NCBI GenBank assembly: GCA_963965975.1 | Contig: OZ014412.1 | Span: forward strand, 3,722,501 to 3,786,500 | DNA: 64,000 bases | Source: Xestospongia bergquistia | Taxonomy: Eukaryota; Porifera; Demospongiae; Haplosclerida; Petrosiidae | Direction: 5' to 3' | Shown: piece by piece, positions 21,801 through 34,982 of the stretch | How positions within the stretch are numbered: position 1 is the first letter of the stretch | Layout of the letters: every line of letters starts with the position of its first letter | The notes under the pieces: model-generated | Told to the model about the DNA's origin: nothing | Seen by the model: only the letters and a program-made list of their open reading frames with translations | Database searches by the model: none | Position numbers and translations under genes: made by a program

Positions 21801-24252
21801 GAGACGAGACTACTTCCTATATCAGCTATGAGACTACCCGAAAAGTGGTTCTTAAAGAGGTACGTACTATCATCGTCATCCTATTGTTGTGCTTTCACAT
21901 TTTGGGTAAGTATAATGACAGTCTTAATATTTGTAGAGATGTTGAAGCAGAATTCTATTATTTAAGATGTCGCCGCAAACACTTTAGTAGAAATAAAATC
22001 TGACTCTATGTATATTTAGAATATTGATGTACACTTTCAGACAACGGTTTTATTAAGTGACCATAAGAAATTAATAAGACTGTCAGTCTGCCACACAATC
22101 CAGCAAACATAGATATATGGATGAAGTTAGAAATATATAATTAAGGAGAGCAATTCCAGCTTCCTTTCAATATATTTTAAAATCTATTGTACTGTTACAT
22201 TGAAACATATACCACTGTAAAAATTAATTGGTTGATTTAACTAATATATGGTTACATTACAAGTGCAAACTTATTTTTGTCAAAAAGTAAACATAACATA
22301 ATACATTAATAATATTAAACAGTGTTGTGTTTATGTTTTACATAATTATGCAACCTCTATAAACTATATATTAAATAAATCAACCAATCAACTTTTACAA
22401 TGACATACTATTACATTTCATTGTGTAGCTGTTGAGATTGAATTTATTCCATCTTCTAATATTGGAGTCTATCAACTAGCACATTACCAATGTTCAGTTG
22501 ATCATGCTAATGTGAGTATTACTTGGTTTGTTAATGGAACAAGTTCTGCTAACAATGATATTATCCAACTTGGTATTGTTACAAATGGAGCAGGATCATC
22601 TAACTCCAGTCTTACCATACCTGGATATCCTCAATATAACAATACAATAGTGAGATGTAATGCATTTGGATCTGTAGATGGAAGTGGTTATTTCAACTTT
22701 GATGAATCTACTCTGAAAATACAAGGTAACACACTCTCTGATATATGTCATCATATCTCCTTTCATTAGGTCAACTAGCTGCTGTAAATAACTTGATATG
22801 TCATTTACAAAGTCAGTATATAAACTGTTCCTGGTCTCCTCCCTTCTCTCTGGTATCCATACCTGGTTATATCATCAATGTTACTTATGGAAGAGAACTA
22901 GTTACACAAAACATTACATCTTCTATAACATGGGAGTACTGTCTCAGTCAATTTGGTACATATATAATTAGTGTAGCTGGTAATAACTCAGCTGGAGAAG
23001 GAGAGATAACTACTACATCAGTTGTAGTACCAGAAGGTAGGTAATGTAGTTATATTCAATCACTCTTCACTAACTATATATAGATGAAATTACTTCCTAT
23101 AATGTGACTCCTAAAAAGTTATCAAATTGTTCTTATTTGATCAGCTGTATTATAGAGGTATGTCATAACCTAAGTTATTTCAGATTCATTTTCTCTCTTA
23201 GACTACATATTCTATAGAGCCATCATTAATATCTCTCAAACTAACTACCAGTAATGGAACTATATTAGTATATATTGGAACAGTTACAGATATTGTTGAT
23301 AATAAATTTAAAGGGAATATAAATATTGGTACAAATGGAAGACAAAAGTTGACTGTGTCTTTAAGTCTAATATATGACAATAACAACTCTTTAAAGAATA
23401 AGTTACTAGCTAAAATGATTTGTAAGTTAATATAATTACTTTATTTTGTTATTTACATTCTTTTGTTAGCTACATTTGATGTTCAAAATGGCAGCATAAT
23501 GGTCAACTCAACCACTGGAGAAGTTTGTTTTACTTGTTATTTTCTTGAGGGTAGTCAATCACAAGGATGTTATATTGAATATAACTCACTTATAACAGAC
23601 TACTACAGTGGTAATATTACCATAATGAGAACATCAGTAGATACCAGTACTGCTAGTAAATGTGTGACAGGAATATATACTAGTAACTATAATGTGACAT
23701 TTTATGATATGGATTATAACAATGTACCATATACTACTGAGTATGCTGTAAAACTGACTAATCAGTTAGTGACTGGACTATCTCCTACTACCACTACTAC
23801 TACTACTACTTTATTAATTACATCAAATGTATCTTTATCAACTAATATTATATCATTGTCTCCATCATCTATACTTGATAATAGTAAGTTATTATAATTA
23901 TATTATATTCATTAATATAAATATTTCAGTGAAAGGTGATTTAACAGTAATAACAATTATTAGTAAGTTTATACATAATATAATACAGTGTTATTATTGT
24001 GAATTGTCTTTTATAGTTGCTGCAATTATCTCAGCATTGGTATTAGTAATTGTTATTGTGATAATTATGATTATTGTGCTATGTAGAGCCAACAAAAGTA
24101 AGTTCAATACACTATATTAAAAAACACATTTTATTATAACATACATAGGTAAAGGAATACAAGAACAAGACAATGGGAATAATTCAGAACCTTATACTGA
24201 GGTCATTAATACTGATAAAATTCCAAAAAAGATTATTAAAAGAGACTGTTAA
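21794..24252 (+). CDS. R5: type A Ig-FN3 receptor with alternative Death-domain tail
   Basis: Exons 21794-21905, 22429-22725, 22770-23036, 23084-23157, 23202-23421, 23470-23883, 23930-23962, 24017-24097, 24149-24252 give 533 codons plus stop (short form). Residues 1-37 have a polar start (MSGDETTSY) and then a hydrophobic stretch (TIIVILLLCFHIL), so this is a signal peptide or signal anchor unlike those of the other genes. Ig 38-136; FN3 137-225; beta-rich unit 226-323; Cys-rich module and Thr-rich stalk 324-461; transmembrane exon 473-499, different in sequence from R1-R4; short tail with EPYTEVI. A phase-0 donor candidate (GAG|GTCATT at 24202) inside the last exon would join the cassette at 24493 and give 740 residues ending in a Death domain. 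The ATG lies inside the end of a mobile-element repeat; an upstream leader exon cannot be excluded. Confidence 0.75.
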
Positions 24253-24448
24253 TCATTATAATATTACTCCATTATAATATTGAAGCTGTATCAAGTTTTA
24301 TATTATATGACAACAGTACTGTGATGTGTCTCATTATGATATGTATGTGACAAATTTATCCAAACAGTCACTATTGATGATGATCTACTTATTGAAATGT
24401 TTTAATGTTGTAATTATTAAAGTAATCGTGTGATATCATTATTAATTA

Positions 24449-24459
24449 AATAAAATAAA
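24449..24459 (+). terminator. Double AATAAA between R5 short stop and Death cassette
   Basis: Two hexamers, 24449-24454 and 24454-24459, lie about 200 bases after the short-form stop and 35 bases before the cassette acceptor. Use of this site would give the tail-poor form; bypass would allow the Death-domain form. Confidence 0.5.
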
Positions 24460-24492
24460 TACTGCGTGTTTTAATTTCTATTACACATTTAG

Positions 24493-25213
24493 ATATTAAC
24501 AACAACTCAATTTAACCAGAACGACTATACTGATGTGACTCCATTACCTAATGGTGCTATTGCTCCTCCTACTCTCCATTCTACAGTACCATATAGTACA
24601 ACAGTACATGAGACACCAATAGTGGAACAATATAGTTTAGTACAACAATATCAGTCTTCATATTTAGTAAATGGACCATCTAATGAGGAATATACCAGAC
24701 TTAATTACAATATACATTCTAGTACCCAACTTTATGATCATACTCAACATCCTCATTCTCATATCTCAACACCTATTCCACCTATGTATTCTACACTACC
24801 TACTAATAGTAACATGACAAGTCATATATCATCACTTGACAATCAGTACTCTACTTTGTCTAATGAATCAAATAATAAATTAACCATTAACAATAAAACA
24901 GGTCAGTAAACTTTACTGTATAATAGATATTATAATATTTATTATATTAGAGTTAACTCATAAAGATCTAGTTACTAATGTTGCTCCACATGTAACTATA
25001 AAACTACGAGAGATAGGTACTGTCCTAGTACTAACTCCACCTGAACTAGATGACATTGAAGAGAACCATCAAGGTATTACTGGTGTGTTCCAACTCTGGT
25101 ATGAAACTAAGAGACGTCCATATACCTGGGACATATTGTTGACAATATTGAGGTCATCAGCTGTAAATGAACCTAAACTAGCTGATCAATTAGAAGTAAA
25201 GCTAACTCAATGA
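24493..25213 (+). CDS. Tyrosine-rich tail plus Death-domain cassette of R5
   Basis: Two exons, 24493-24901 (phase 0 entry, phase 1 exit) and 24951-25213. The first encodes about 136 cytoplasmic residues rich in Pro, Ser and Tyr, with NDYTDV, EQYSLV, EEYTRL, PMYSTL and NQYSTL. The second encodes 87 residues that read as a Death domain: THKDLVTNVAPHV, KLREIG, LTPPELDDIEENHQG, FQLWYE, TWDILLTILRSS and KLADQLE follow the helix pattern and conserved Trp/Leu positions of that fold. Death domains bind one another to build signalling complexes. The cassette has no obvious start codon at its head, and the same cassette follows receptor remnants at 31.4-32.5 kb and R8, so it is most likely spliced to R5. 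The joining donor is the uncertain part. Confidence 0.72.
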
Positions 25214-25422
25214 CTATATGAACTGTATTGTAACATTACTTTGTGTATTTTATTATGCTTACTTTTGACTACAGATTGCCTAAGGTGTGTACATGTATAT
25301 CCTTTATTATTGTTGTTGTCATCCATTGTCAGCCTGTCTTTTCTGTTTCACATCCTTTTCAAAATCATCATAATTTTTATTTTAATACTAGATAACTCTT
25401 TTAGCAATATTGTCATAATACA

Positions 25423-25428
25423 AATAAA
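25423..25428 (+). terminator. Poly(A) signal after the Death-domain exon
   Basis: AATAAA about 210 bases after the TGA of the Death-domain exon. A plausible end for the long R5 transcript. Confidence 0.35.
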
Positions 25429-27062
25429 CATCTATATATAGCTGGCTATATAGAGACCTACATACACACTCTACAATTGTAAAATTATTAATCAATACAT
25501 AATAATATTGTGTTAACAAACACATCATTGTATAGCACATAATGTAATTCATTATATCTTTGTGATTGAGCATATGTTATTGTTTATGTTCTCATATCCA
25601 TATAGCAATGTCAATTCTAATGGTGTGTATCAGAGTCAAAGAGCTTATCTTTTATTATAACATGGTACATACAAACTTGAAAGTATATTCACAGACTATA
25701 AAGAACTAATTACTGTACTAGTCACTGGCTGTTCTGGTACTTAATCATATAGTAGGTACATTTTACTATTACATTTATTACATTTCACTCATTAATTTTT
25801 TCATCCTTAAATGGTTCTCATATATATACACAGTTTCAAATTCAGTGATATACAACATGAGTTTCCAAGCATACATATGTATGATTGCATAAGGATATCC
25901 TTATTGCTGTCAATAGTCAGTCTAGACATGTGACTACTAGAATATTGGCATACTACTAGTATTGTGGAGATAGTTGTATAGATATACAAACACAATACAG
26001 CACTTGTGGACGAACCTTATTCAATATAGGAAATCCTATATTCAATGATGAATTACATGTTTATCTTATGCCAATACAGACCAATTACTTATATATCTTT
26101 TGTGAACAATTACTAAAGATAACCATTACTTAGACACCCACTTTTCTAATTGTTAATTGTTCTTCAGTAGGAGGGAACACTATAGAGGTATTGTATCTGG
26201 TATACTCCCTTTAAACAATATACTGAAGACATAATGTTGATATAAGAAGTACAATGTGATGATGACATAGATGACCTGACTGGTGCTGTCTTTTAAATGC
26301 AACTTTCAGTGATCTATGTATTAATTATGTTAAAGTCGTGCATTCTAACTTCTCAGTGTTACTGGGAAAGTGTCTATTAATTGAACAAAACAACTAGAGT
26401 ACACACTATCAAGGGGAATATAATATACTACTCAGAATAGATAATATTACTATATTTAGGACTGAAACACTATTATATACCCAAATCAGGTCATAATAAC
26501 AACACACCTTATTTCTAATATAGTTACTAGTCATACTAGTCAAGATAAAATGTAAACATGGCATAATATACATAACATTGTTGAATGTTAAATAAAAAAT
26601 TAATTCCTTTAAGTGAATAAAGACATATCTTTCATGAGACATGTCTTTGTTTCTTTTGTAACTTGTGTAGACTCTCTTGTCAGTACCTGAATATACCATT
26701 GTTACTTCATGACAATAGTGAATCCCTTAATCAGTCATCACACACCCTAAAAGACAAAGCCACATGTATGAAACATGTAATACATATTATAGTTACATTA
26801 GGTAGGATCCTCCCCCTGTTTCATTTTAATATCCACATGTAATTCTACTTGTATTGGCAAGTACATACATTAACTGTCATTTGTTATTTTGGTAAATATA
26901 GCATGTACTAGTATATACAGCCAAAATCTCATGCCAAATAAATACCCAAAAATTTCTAAGAAACATGTTCTAATCTCTTTAAAGTCATATAGGTCATAAA
27001 AATTACTCTCATTTGTACTAGAACAGACACCAACTAAATACAAGATACAGGTATAGGCTTGA
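25429..27062. repeat. Gene-free part of the second duplicated block
   Basis: Matches about 55080-56774. Its right part also matches 62310-63041. No complete gene was recognised. A stretch at 26919-27000 is almost unchanged in the three copies (56615-56695, 62884-62960) and just follows the stop of the dioxygenase-like exons, so it may be their 3' UTR on the minus strand. Minus-strand open frames at 26409-26699 and 26870-27091 are not kept open in the other copies. Confidence 0.5.
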
Positions 27063-27330
27063 TTAATATATCTTAATAATAGGTAGTCCATTTAACAAAC
27101 ACTCATTAGTATTAGAACACACACCATCAGCAAAATAGTTAACAACACAAGCTCTTCTTGGTCTATCTGATCTGTAGTAGTTAATACATATTATTATTAT
27201 TTAGTAAATGTACTACTTACTTGTTAGTATATGAAACATGTACCATAAGAGGATGATGAAAACTAACATGTCCTCTCTTTAAACCAGATGGAACAGATTT
27301 GAACTGAGATAACTCATCATTAGTTAGTAA
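27063..27330 (-). CDS. Phytanoyl-CoA dioxygenase-like, last two exons (copy 1, partial)
   Basis: Minus-strand exons 27330-27221 and 27171-27063 (stop), joined in phase 2 across a GTAAGT...AG intron. Together they read [19 protein letters not shown], then HHPLMVHVSY, then [19 protein letters not shown] and NTNECLLNG. This matches the C-terminal half of PhyH-family Fe(II)/2-oxoglutarate dioxygenases: the distal iron-ligand His (in LMVH) and, 11 residues on, an Arg that binds 2-oxoglutarate. The usual MVHGS has become MVHVS here. The N-terminal exons with the HxD motif were not found in the duplicated DNA to the right, so this copy is probably a gene fragment. Confidence 0.6.
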
Positions 27331-27363
27331 CTAATATTACATATTATGGTCTATTAATAATGT

Positions 27364-27560
27364 TGTGCTTTATATAATTATAGTATTATGTTCTATAAAA
27401 TCGTGTCCTATAAGTAGTATTACAATACTCTATAAATAGTATTGTGTACTATAAAAATAATAATGTATAAATTGTATTATGTACTAAAATAGTAATATTC
27501 TATAAATAGCATTGTGTGCTATAAATAGTATGTTCTATATGTAGCATATTGCATAATAGT
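27364..27560. repeat. Degenerate tandem repeat of CTATAAATAGTATTGTGTA-like units
   Basis: Several ~20-30 base units built on CTATAAATAGTAT. The array is also present at 57060-57260 and 63340-63540 in the other copies of the block. It lies within or upstream of the dioxygenase-like exons (minus strand). Confidence 0.6.
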
Positions 27561-30500
27561 ATGTTGAAACAGGTTTGAGCTAAGAGCTATAAATAATACT
27601 TTGCTCCACTTTTAGTTTTAAAATTATAAGTATTTAAATATTTATAATTTGATGACATGTCTATCCAAACCTATCAAACTGCTATCCATGAGATAAACAT
27701 AACTTTAGTTTCTAGTCTAGCACAATAGAGATAATTATACTCAGTATTAATATGTTATAGTTAAGTGGCTATTTGATTGTAAGTCATCTTCTGTACTCCT
27801 AGATCAATCTCATTAACACTTGGTTATAAAGTAGCGTAGGAACCATGGAAGAGGGAGACATAAGGTGCATGTGTCTTTCCACCCAAACTCAATGTTATTA
27901 TGATTTATTAAACTATTATATCAAATCTTACACTACTTCTTCAACAATAAATTATTCTTACATTGTGAGATGTATCCTTGCGGCAAGTAAAGGAGAGATT
28001 ACCTAGTTTTATACAATATGTGATTACAGTATTGACTTTTATATTGTACATTTATTATAACATTGTCATATCTATGTCAGTTATATTGTTGGAACTACAG
28101 TATATACTGGATATTCATTAGTTGTATTAAAAGCAATGCTTTCATACTGAGGACTTGATAACTACTGATAGTTTCATCAGAAATTATTATTACTATTAAT
28201 AACTTTAATCTAGTTCAAGTTAATTGTATGATATATAATGAGACAACTTATTATGTTCAACATTTGATATAATATAATGATAACTGAACTATAGTCTATC
28301 ACGTTTAATGACTTCATGTTTTATATGTAAATTTATATGAGCCCTTATGGTGATACTTTGCTTATAGATAATACAGCAGCTACCTTTGAAACCATTGGAT
28401 ATCAGACTTAATGACAGGAAGTACTATTGGAATAATTTGGTACCTTATTATTAGAAATTGAACAAGAAAAGACTAAGTTATTATAGAATAAATATTATAG
28501 ATCAATTTTAACATGAAGAGACTAATTACATTAAATGAGCTATATTTAAACAGCGGTACTCAGAGGTTTTCTATAATGGCATTATGTGTAGTTACATGTC
28601 ATTATAGCTAGTGGTGGCTAGTGATAGCTATATGTACAATTAAATTTCCTTACAACCAGTGTATGATATGAAAAAAGCAATGAATAATTAATTAATTAAT
28701 TAATTAATTAATAATTAATAAGGTCAACAATTGAAATTGTAAAATGACATTAAATTTTAGAAATAAAATATTAGTGATACTATTGGTTTGGGTAATAGAA
28801 AATTTAGTTTTAGTTTTAATATTATTAATGTAGTCATATTAGTTTAGTTAGTATACTAAAAACATTATACTCCTTACTAAATTATAGTTTAGTTTTAGTT
28901 TTAGTATACCAAACAACACTAGGGCTGACTATGTTAGAATCAAACAATTTTAAATTATCAGTACATAACAAGACCAATTATTTGATGAAAATGATATTAG
29001 AAAACATGTCATAAATTTAGAGGATGTACTCATCATATTCTAGCTTCATGAGGTTACATTGTATATTGTGTTATGTCTTACACAATGATTGATAACTTTT
29101 CAATACTTAATTCTATGCTAATTTCCAATGTCTTCATTCTCTAATGATAAGTTACTATTATCATTGTCCTTGTTTATTTTCTTTTTATGAGTAAGTAAAA
29201 CACTTACTAATTTATGTCAAAATGGAATTAAAGAAGAAAGAATATCCCTGATGAATATTTTATATGGTGATATTTCTGAGGATATATAACATTATTATAT
29301 AATTCTTCTTGTTCTTTTAGTAGTTAGCATCCATTAGCATTTTCTAGACATTACTCAATTTCATACACTCCCATATAAATTTATGTATATAATATTTTAT
29401 AAGTTAAGTTATTATAAATAATGTACATTAATTATTGCTAATAATAATAATAATTTATTTGTACATAAGAAATATTATATATTCCAGTAACTATTTCAAG
29501 TTTAGTTTCTAAAGGTAACGATGATAATTCATTATTTATAAGTAATAACTTTCATTACAATATAATAATAATTATTATATTATTAATATAGTTATTAATA
29601 CTATCCTTTCACACATGTCCATACATAACACAAACATTGTATACTTACTTACATATAGTTTCAAAATATAATATTAAATCTATGTCATTGAATGTTAATA
29701 CATTGACCGTGTTATCTATATCTGTGTGTATTATTAATACTATTAGATATTGCCATATTGATAATAATAACAATAATAATAATAATAATGATGATGATAA
29801 TAATAATAATGATTAAGAGTGAACTTAGTGACTACCAAAGACGTACATATTAAGCACTAATGGACAATCAACAGTAAGCAATTATAACTATATTAGTATA
29901 TAACAAACATAATTAGAATATGATCATATACTGGACATAGAAATACATAACTGAAGTATACACATTGTGTATACAACATAGAACTTTGAATTACCAGTAA
30001 TATAATATGTATATTAATTATTAAATGTGAGATTACAAAATTATGTAATACAGTTTTATCAACTACACACTGTTCAGTTTATTACATTGTACAAACAATT
30101 ACTGCTTTAATGACAACCAAATGACCCATTGAAGCAACAATTTGATTTTAGAAAAAATGTTGGCTATTCCAGTTTCATTATGACCACAATGTACACAGAT
30201 GCACACATATATATACAGCTGGTATATGACCAAGAGGACATACCAGCTGGGTAATACACTAAACAATTGTATTAACACACAAGATGATCCTACTCTACTA
30301 CACATCTGCTATACTGGTTGTTTGTCTCAGTATCTATTGTACTATCCCTCTGTTAAGTGGTTCATGGTATTTAGTTGAGGATATTATTAAACTTAATAAT
30401 GTTAGCATAATTTATAATGTTGTATATAGAGGGTTATTAAATGAAAGTAGTTCATTATTATCATTCTATTTGTAATTAAATTGTTCTAACTCCAGTCCAA

Positions 30501-31170
30501 ATAAGATACTAATAATATAAGTACAGTACCTTTGTATATAGTACACAATATAATGTAATGTAATAATAGACACAATACTGATATGATATAATATTGCTGT
30601 ATATTGATGTAATATAGTATATATATATTTTATGATTTTGCTGGTAATAACTTAACAATTTATTACCAATATAGTGTATAATCCCAAAGGCTTCTTTGGG
30701 TAAAAAACAACCTCCTTGTGACAATGTTCATCAACTATTTGTCTGTGTTGATTCCTCAAGTAAGATTTTTTAAAATCATCATTGTTTTATAATAATGGTA
30801 CTTATTTGAATTAATAAACAATGTCTATATGACAAAAATATTAATATTACCTGATTTCTTTAATATTCTTTCACAATACTTATTTAAATTTGATTGTTGT
30901 CTGATATTTAAATTACAGACATTTGTATTGTTCAAAAAATAGATATTCACCTTTCTAGTGTATGATTGCTATTTCCTACTATTATTTGCTATATTATTAC
31001 ATGTCTATTTTATATTGTTTTATATTATGTATAATAATGTCAAATTGTGTGTTCTAATTTTAAGTGGGAATAGTTCAGTTACTGTGTATCACAATGTGAT
31101 GTTTAGTTATTAAGGTATGACTACTAGTACTAGTGTAATTATCCAATTAATAACAATATCATAGATTATA
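27561..31170. repeat. Gene-free remainder of the second duplicated block plus flank
   Basis: Matches 57260-61045 up to about 30040, where homology ends abruptly. It holds an (ATTA)n run near 28689-28712 and TAGTTTTAGTTTTAG-like low-complexity DNA near 28800-28910. The retroelement of the other copy is absent: 29745-29820 is the corresponding empty site. Beyond 30040 an open frame at 30284-30475 begins like a signal peptide (MILLYYTSAILVVCLSIYC) but lacks a convincing donor. Confidence 0.5.
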
Positions 31171-31179
31171 ACTACTATC

Positions 31180-32483
31180 AACTACTTCTGTTACTACTGA
31201 TATTAATATTAACGTTACTATATATAGTATGATATAATATCTATTAAATTACTTGTATTATTGTGCATTACTAATATTACTAATTAATAATGTATCATAA
31301 TAATTATGTATATCTTTGTCATATGAATTATCTAATATGAAAATGATTTGGTAGACATTGTATATTACTATATACCAAATTACAATGAAATTAGTTATAT
31401 TATTGTTTAGTATTAGTGACTTTACTGACCATTTTTCATCAACTAATATTATATCATTATCTCCATCACATACAGATAATAGTAAGTTATTATATTATTA
31501 TATTATTACATTAATTTATATACGCTACAGTAGTGACAGGTGATTCATCAGTAACAATTATTAGTAAGTTTATACACACATATATAATATAGTGTTATTA
31601 TTATGAATTACTTTTTATAGCTTTATCATATATGTGTTTTGCTGTCTCTTATTATATGTATGTGACAGATTATCCAACAGTTAATCTGTGTATTAACAAT
31701 GATGATGAACTACTTATAAAATACAATTTAAATGTTCTCTATTACTAAAAATCAATTATTAAAAGTAAGTAAATTGTGTAATACAAATATTACATGTTTT
31801 AACTTCCACTATACATTTAAATATTAACGACTACTCAGAACAACTATACAAATAAGACTCCATTATCGAATGGTCCTATCCAACCTTCTATCCAACAATC
31901 TGCAGTACCATATAATACAGTAGTACATGAGACATCAATAATAGAACAATATAGTTTAGTACAACTGTATTTTAAAAATGACCATCTGATGAAAAATATG
32001 CCAAACTTAGTCATAATGTACATGCTAGTACCTGATTTTATGACCGTACTCAACATCCTCATTCTCATACTTCAACACCTATTCCACCCATGTATTCTAC
32101 ACTACCTACTAATGGTAACATGACAAGTTATATATCATCACCTGACAGTCAGTACTCTACTTTGTCTAATAAAACTAGTGATAAATGAACTATTAAGAAG
32201 ACAACAGGTCAGTAAACTTTACTATATAGTAGATATTATATTATATTTATTATATTAGAGTTAACTCATAAAAATCTAATTGCTTTTGTTGCTCCACATG
32301 TAACTACAAAACTACAAGAGATAGGTACTGCCCTAGCACTAACTCCACCTGAACTAGATGACATTGAAGAGAACCATCAAGGTATTACTGGTGTGTTCCA
32401 ACTCTGGTATGAGACTGAGAGATGTCCATATACCTGGGACACATTGTTAATGATATTGAGGTCACCCAGCTGTAAATGAATCA
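31180..32483 (+). pseudogene. Broken copy of the R5 tail and Death-domain cassette
   Basis: Remnants in order: an eroded first-tail-exon-like end (31180-31240); the stalk end matching R5 (31436-31481, STNIISLSPS); the juxtamembrane exon (31531-31562); then a deletion of the transmembrane exon. The tyrosine-rich exon (about 31818-32211) has lost its acceptor AG and contains stops. The Death-domain exon (32262 on) is readable (FQLWYETERCPYTWDTLL), but one inserted base near 32465 shifts the frame, ending it early (TGA not reached in frame; stop TAA... follows SPSCK). Compared with R5 this is clearly decayed. Confidence 0.75.
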
Positions 32484-34982
32484 GATCTTGTTAACCAACT
32501 AATATAATGTCTATTGTGTTTAAACTTTGTGTGTGTTTTACTGTATATGTTTTTCACTTCTACACATTTCATTTATTGTATATCTTTTTTTAAAATATAT
32601 ATTTTTTGTCTCTGTTAAAATAACAACAGTAAATAGCACATTGTTGACATTATTGAGATCATATGACACACTGGCTTTTAATTAGCATTGCCAATACACA
32701 CTAAAATGTAATTTTATTGTACATGTATGTAAAGTACTTTGTGTGAATACATGTTGATTGAGATATGTGTGTATATGTAAGACAACAGGTCATCCTCAAT
32801 TTCATTCTTGTTTCATCCTTGTTGTCGTTCTTGTCTTTATTTTTGAAAATCATATATTTGTATTATAATTTATCAAGAGGAAATTGTTTATAATTTTTAT
32901 GTTAATGCAACTTTTATGTATATCCACTATAAGTCTTTTTAGTAATGACATAATTATGTTAACAAATACAACATCGCATTAATTACAATGTAGTTAGTGA
33001 AAGAAATACACAAACTCTTGTTTACCTCTTTGTAGCAGAATTTGAACTTCTAAACATAATAACTATCTAAAAGGTATCATTAGTTGGACATATGACCTTG
33101 TTATGTTCTCTATTGATATAATTTTGTTAGTCCTAATTGTTTACAACAACTAATGTCTAAATACATGATTATTGTTTTCATTTTATCTGATTATCTGTTT
33201 TTATTAGAAGATATATCAGACCACTCATATACTAATATCAACAACTTTTAATGTCAATTACAACATAGTGATATTGTGATCTAAACTTATTAATCTAACA
33301 AAAGTCCATCATGTAACCTATTAATTTTAACTCTCTAAACATTATTTAGTTATTTGTCAAATTTCATGACATAGTAAACAAAAATGTATCTTTATTGACA
33401 TATACATGTACTTGGTGTAATTGGATTAACTAAGTAAACACAGAGTGTAAAGGTCATGATAACACCATTTACCAATAGATATTGTACTTCAATGTAATTT
33501 TAATACAGGTAAACTATCCTTATATAACAATCTGTAATGTTAATGTAACTACAAGTTTGTACTTACTACCAATTCAATTGTACACCCACCATTATTATAC
33601 CATGTATGATAACAATTAACACATTGACAAAATTGAATTCTTAGTTTGTTTACAATAACAATTGAAATTTTTGTCTGTATAGAGTGTCACTGTCAGATTT
33701 CCAGGATTGTAGGTATATAAATAAAACACAATTGACAATTGGTGATTCCCCATAATGTAATCAGCTCAATACACTAATTACCAATTATGTAACTTCAAAT
33801 AACTCATATATAAGTCTAAACTTTACTATTATAAGAAATATAATATGAAATATACAATATGTTATTTTTTCATCCTATATTGATTAGAGTTTTAGTGACA
33901 ACAAATCAGTTTTATTGTCACAATCAATTCATTTCTAAAACATACAAATGTTTGCATCACACAATTAATATTTTATTATTGTATAGGCCCTTATCGATAG
34001 TCGGTAATCAAATAAAGACATGTTATCTGATTATATCTATAGTACTCAGGGTCATAGTACATAGAGAAATAGATAAACAAGACTATAAATTTAAATAACA
34101 ATTGTGAGGACCAAATTCACTGTAGGATATCATATATCAAAATTGTATTCAATGGTGAATGTTTAGATGAACTCTCATAACTAGTGTGTTCAGGAGAACT
34201 CTTGCCCACAATATGCAGCTGAATCATTAACATATTGGTTTGATTAACAATATGTCATAAGTGTCTAGTCAACAATAAATAAAGACAATCAGTTCTAATT
34301 AGACACTCACCTTCCTAATTTGCAAATATTGTACTCTAGGAAGTGATATAGTCACTAACATTTAAAGTAATAATTAAATATGGTGATAATACAAGAAGTT
34401 CAATGTGTTGATGATATAATTGTATATATTACTATAGTACATACTAGTAGTACATATTATGAGTACAAGCTACTAGTATAGTAGTACATACTGTATATTA
34501 CTAGGACATACTGGTACATACTAGTAATACATAATAATATAATACATATTACTAATACATGCTATTATACTATGTACTATATGCATATATATTGAGACAT
34601 ATTGATTTGATATAGTACATATGTTGAGATATATTGGTTAACAATAGATAAGAAAGTAAGTAGCAATAATAACTTGTCTACCAAAAAGCTGTGCAACATT
34701 ATTATCTCATTAATTATAAAATGGGTTTCTAACTTATAGCAAAAGGCAGATCAATTGCTCTTCTGTGACCACTCTAAGTGAACATGATTAATAACTATCA
34801 GAATGGTGATATATTTCAATGCAATATTTTAGTACACAAGATAACTATAATTATATGATATATATATATATATATATATATGTTAGCAAATAATAGATAG
34901 TACAGATGAGATGTTAAAATTTAAAAGTATGCTTCACTGTGCAGCTGCTAGGTGGGTTATTGTACAAGTATTGTTCTCATTA
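32484..34982. other. Gene-free region
   Basis: No exon was recognised. The open frame at 33859-34098 has no domain. 34140-34420 weakly resembles 26010-26270 and is probably an old copy of that block. A TA run lies at 34859-34880. Confidence 0.5.
34430..34630. repeat. Degenerate tandem repeat of TACATACTAGTA-like units
   Basis: Irregular copies of an ~11-14 base motif (TACATACTAGTA and variants) over about 200 bases. Not seen in the related block at 26.2 kb. Confidence 0.55.

Larger units (their letters stand above)
24480..30040. repeat. Segmental duplication unit II, copy 1
   Basis: Collinear with 54700-61045, which has a deleted Death-domain cassette and a retroelement insertion. A partial third copy (62310-64000) matches 26380-28020. 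Confidence 0.8.

Noticed and set aside
24535..24909. Independent gene starting with MTPLPNG
   Set aside because: Homology with the R8 and 31 kb copies extends upstream of this Met to the acceptor at 24492, and the frame exits in phase 1 into the Death-domain exon, so it is an exon, not a stand-alone gene.
26870..27091. Possible minus-strand gene in the conserved block
   Set aside because: The frame is not preserved in the copies at 56.6 and 62.9 kb (insertions shift it); it overlaps the end of the dioxygenase-like exons and is more likely 3' UTR.
28689..28712. ATTA repeats as CRISPR or structured repeats
   Set aside because: Plain low-complexity tetranucleotide run without spacers.
33859..34098. 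79-residue plus-strand open frame
   Set aside because: No domain, no signal peptide with good cleavage context, no paralogue in the window.
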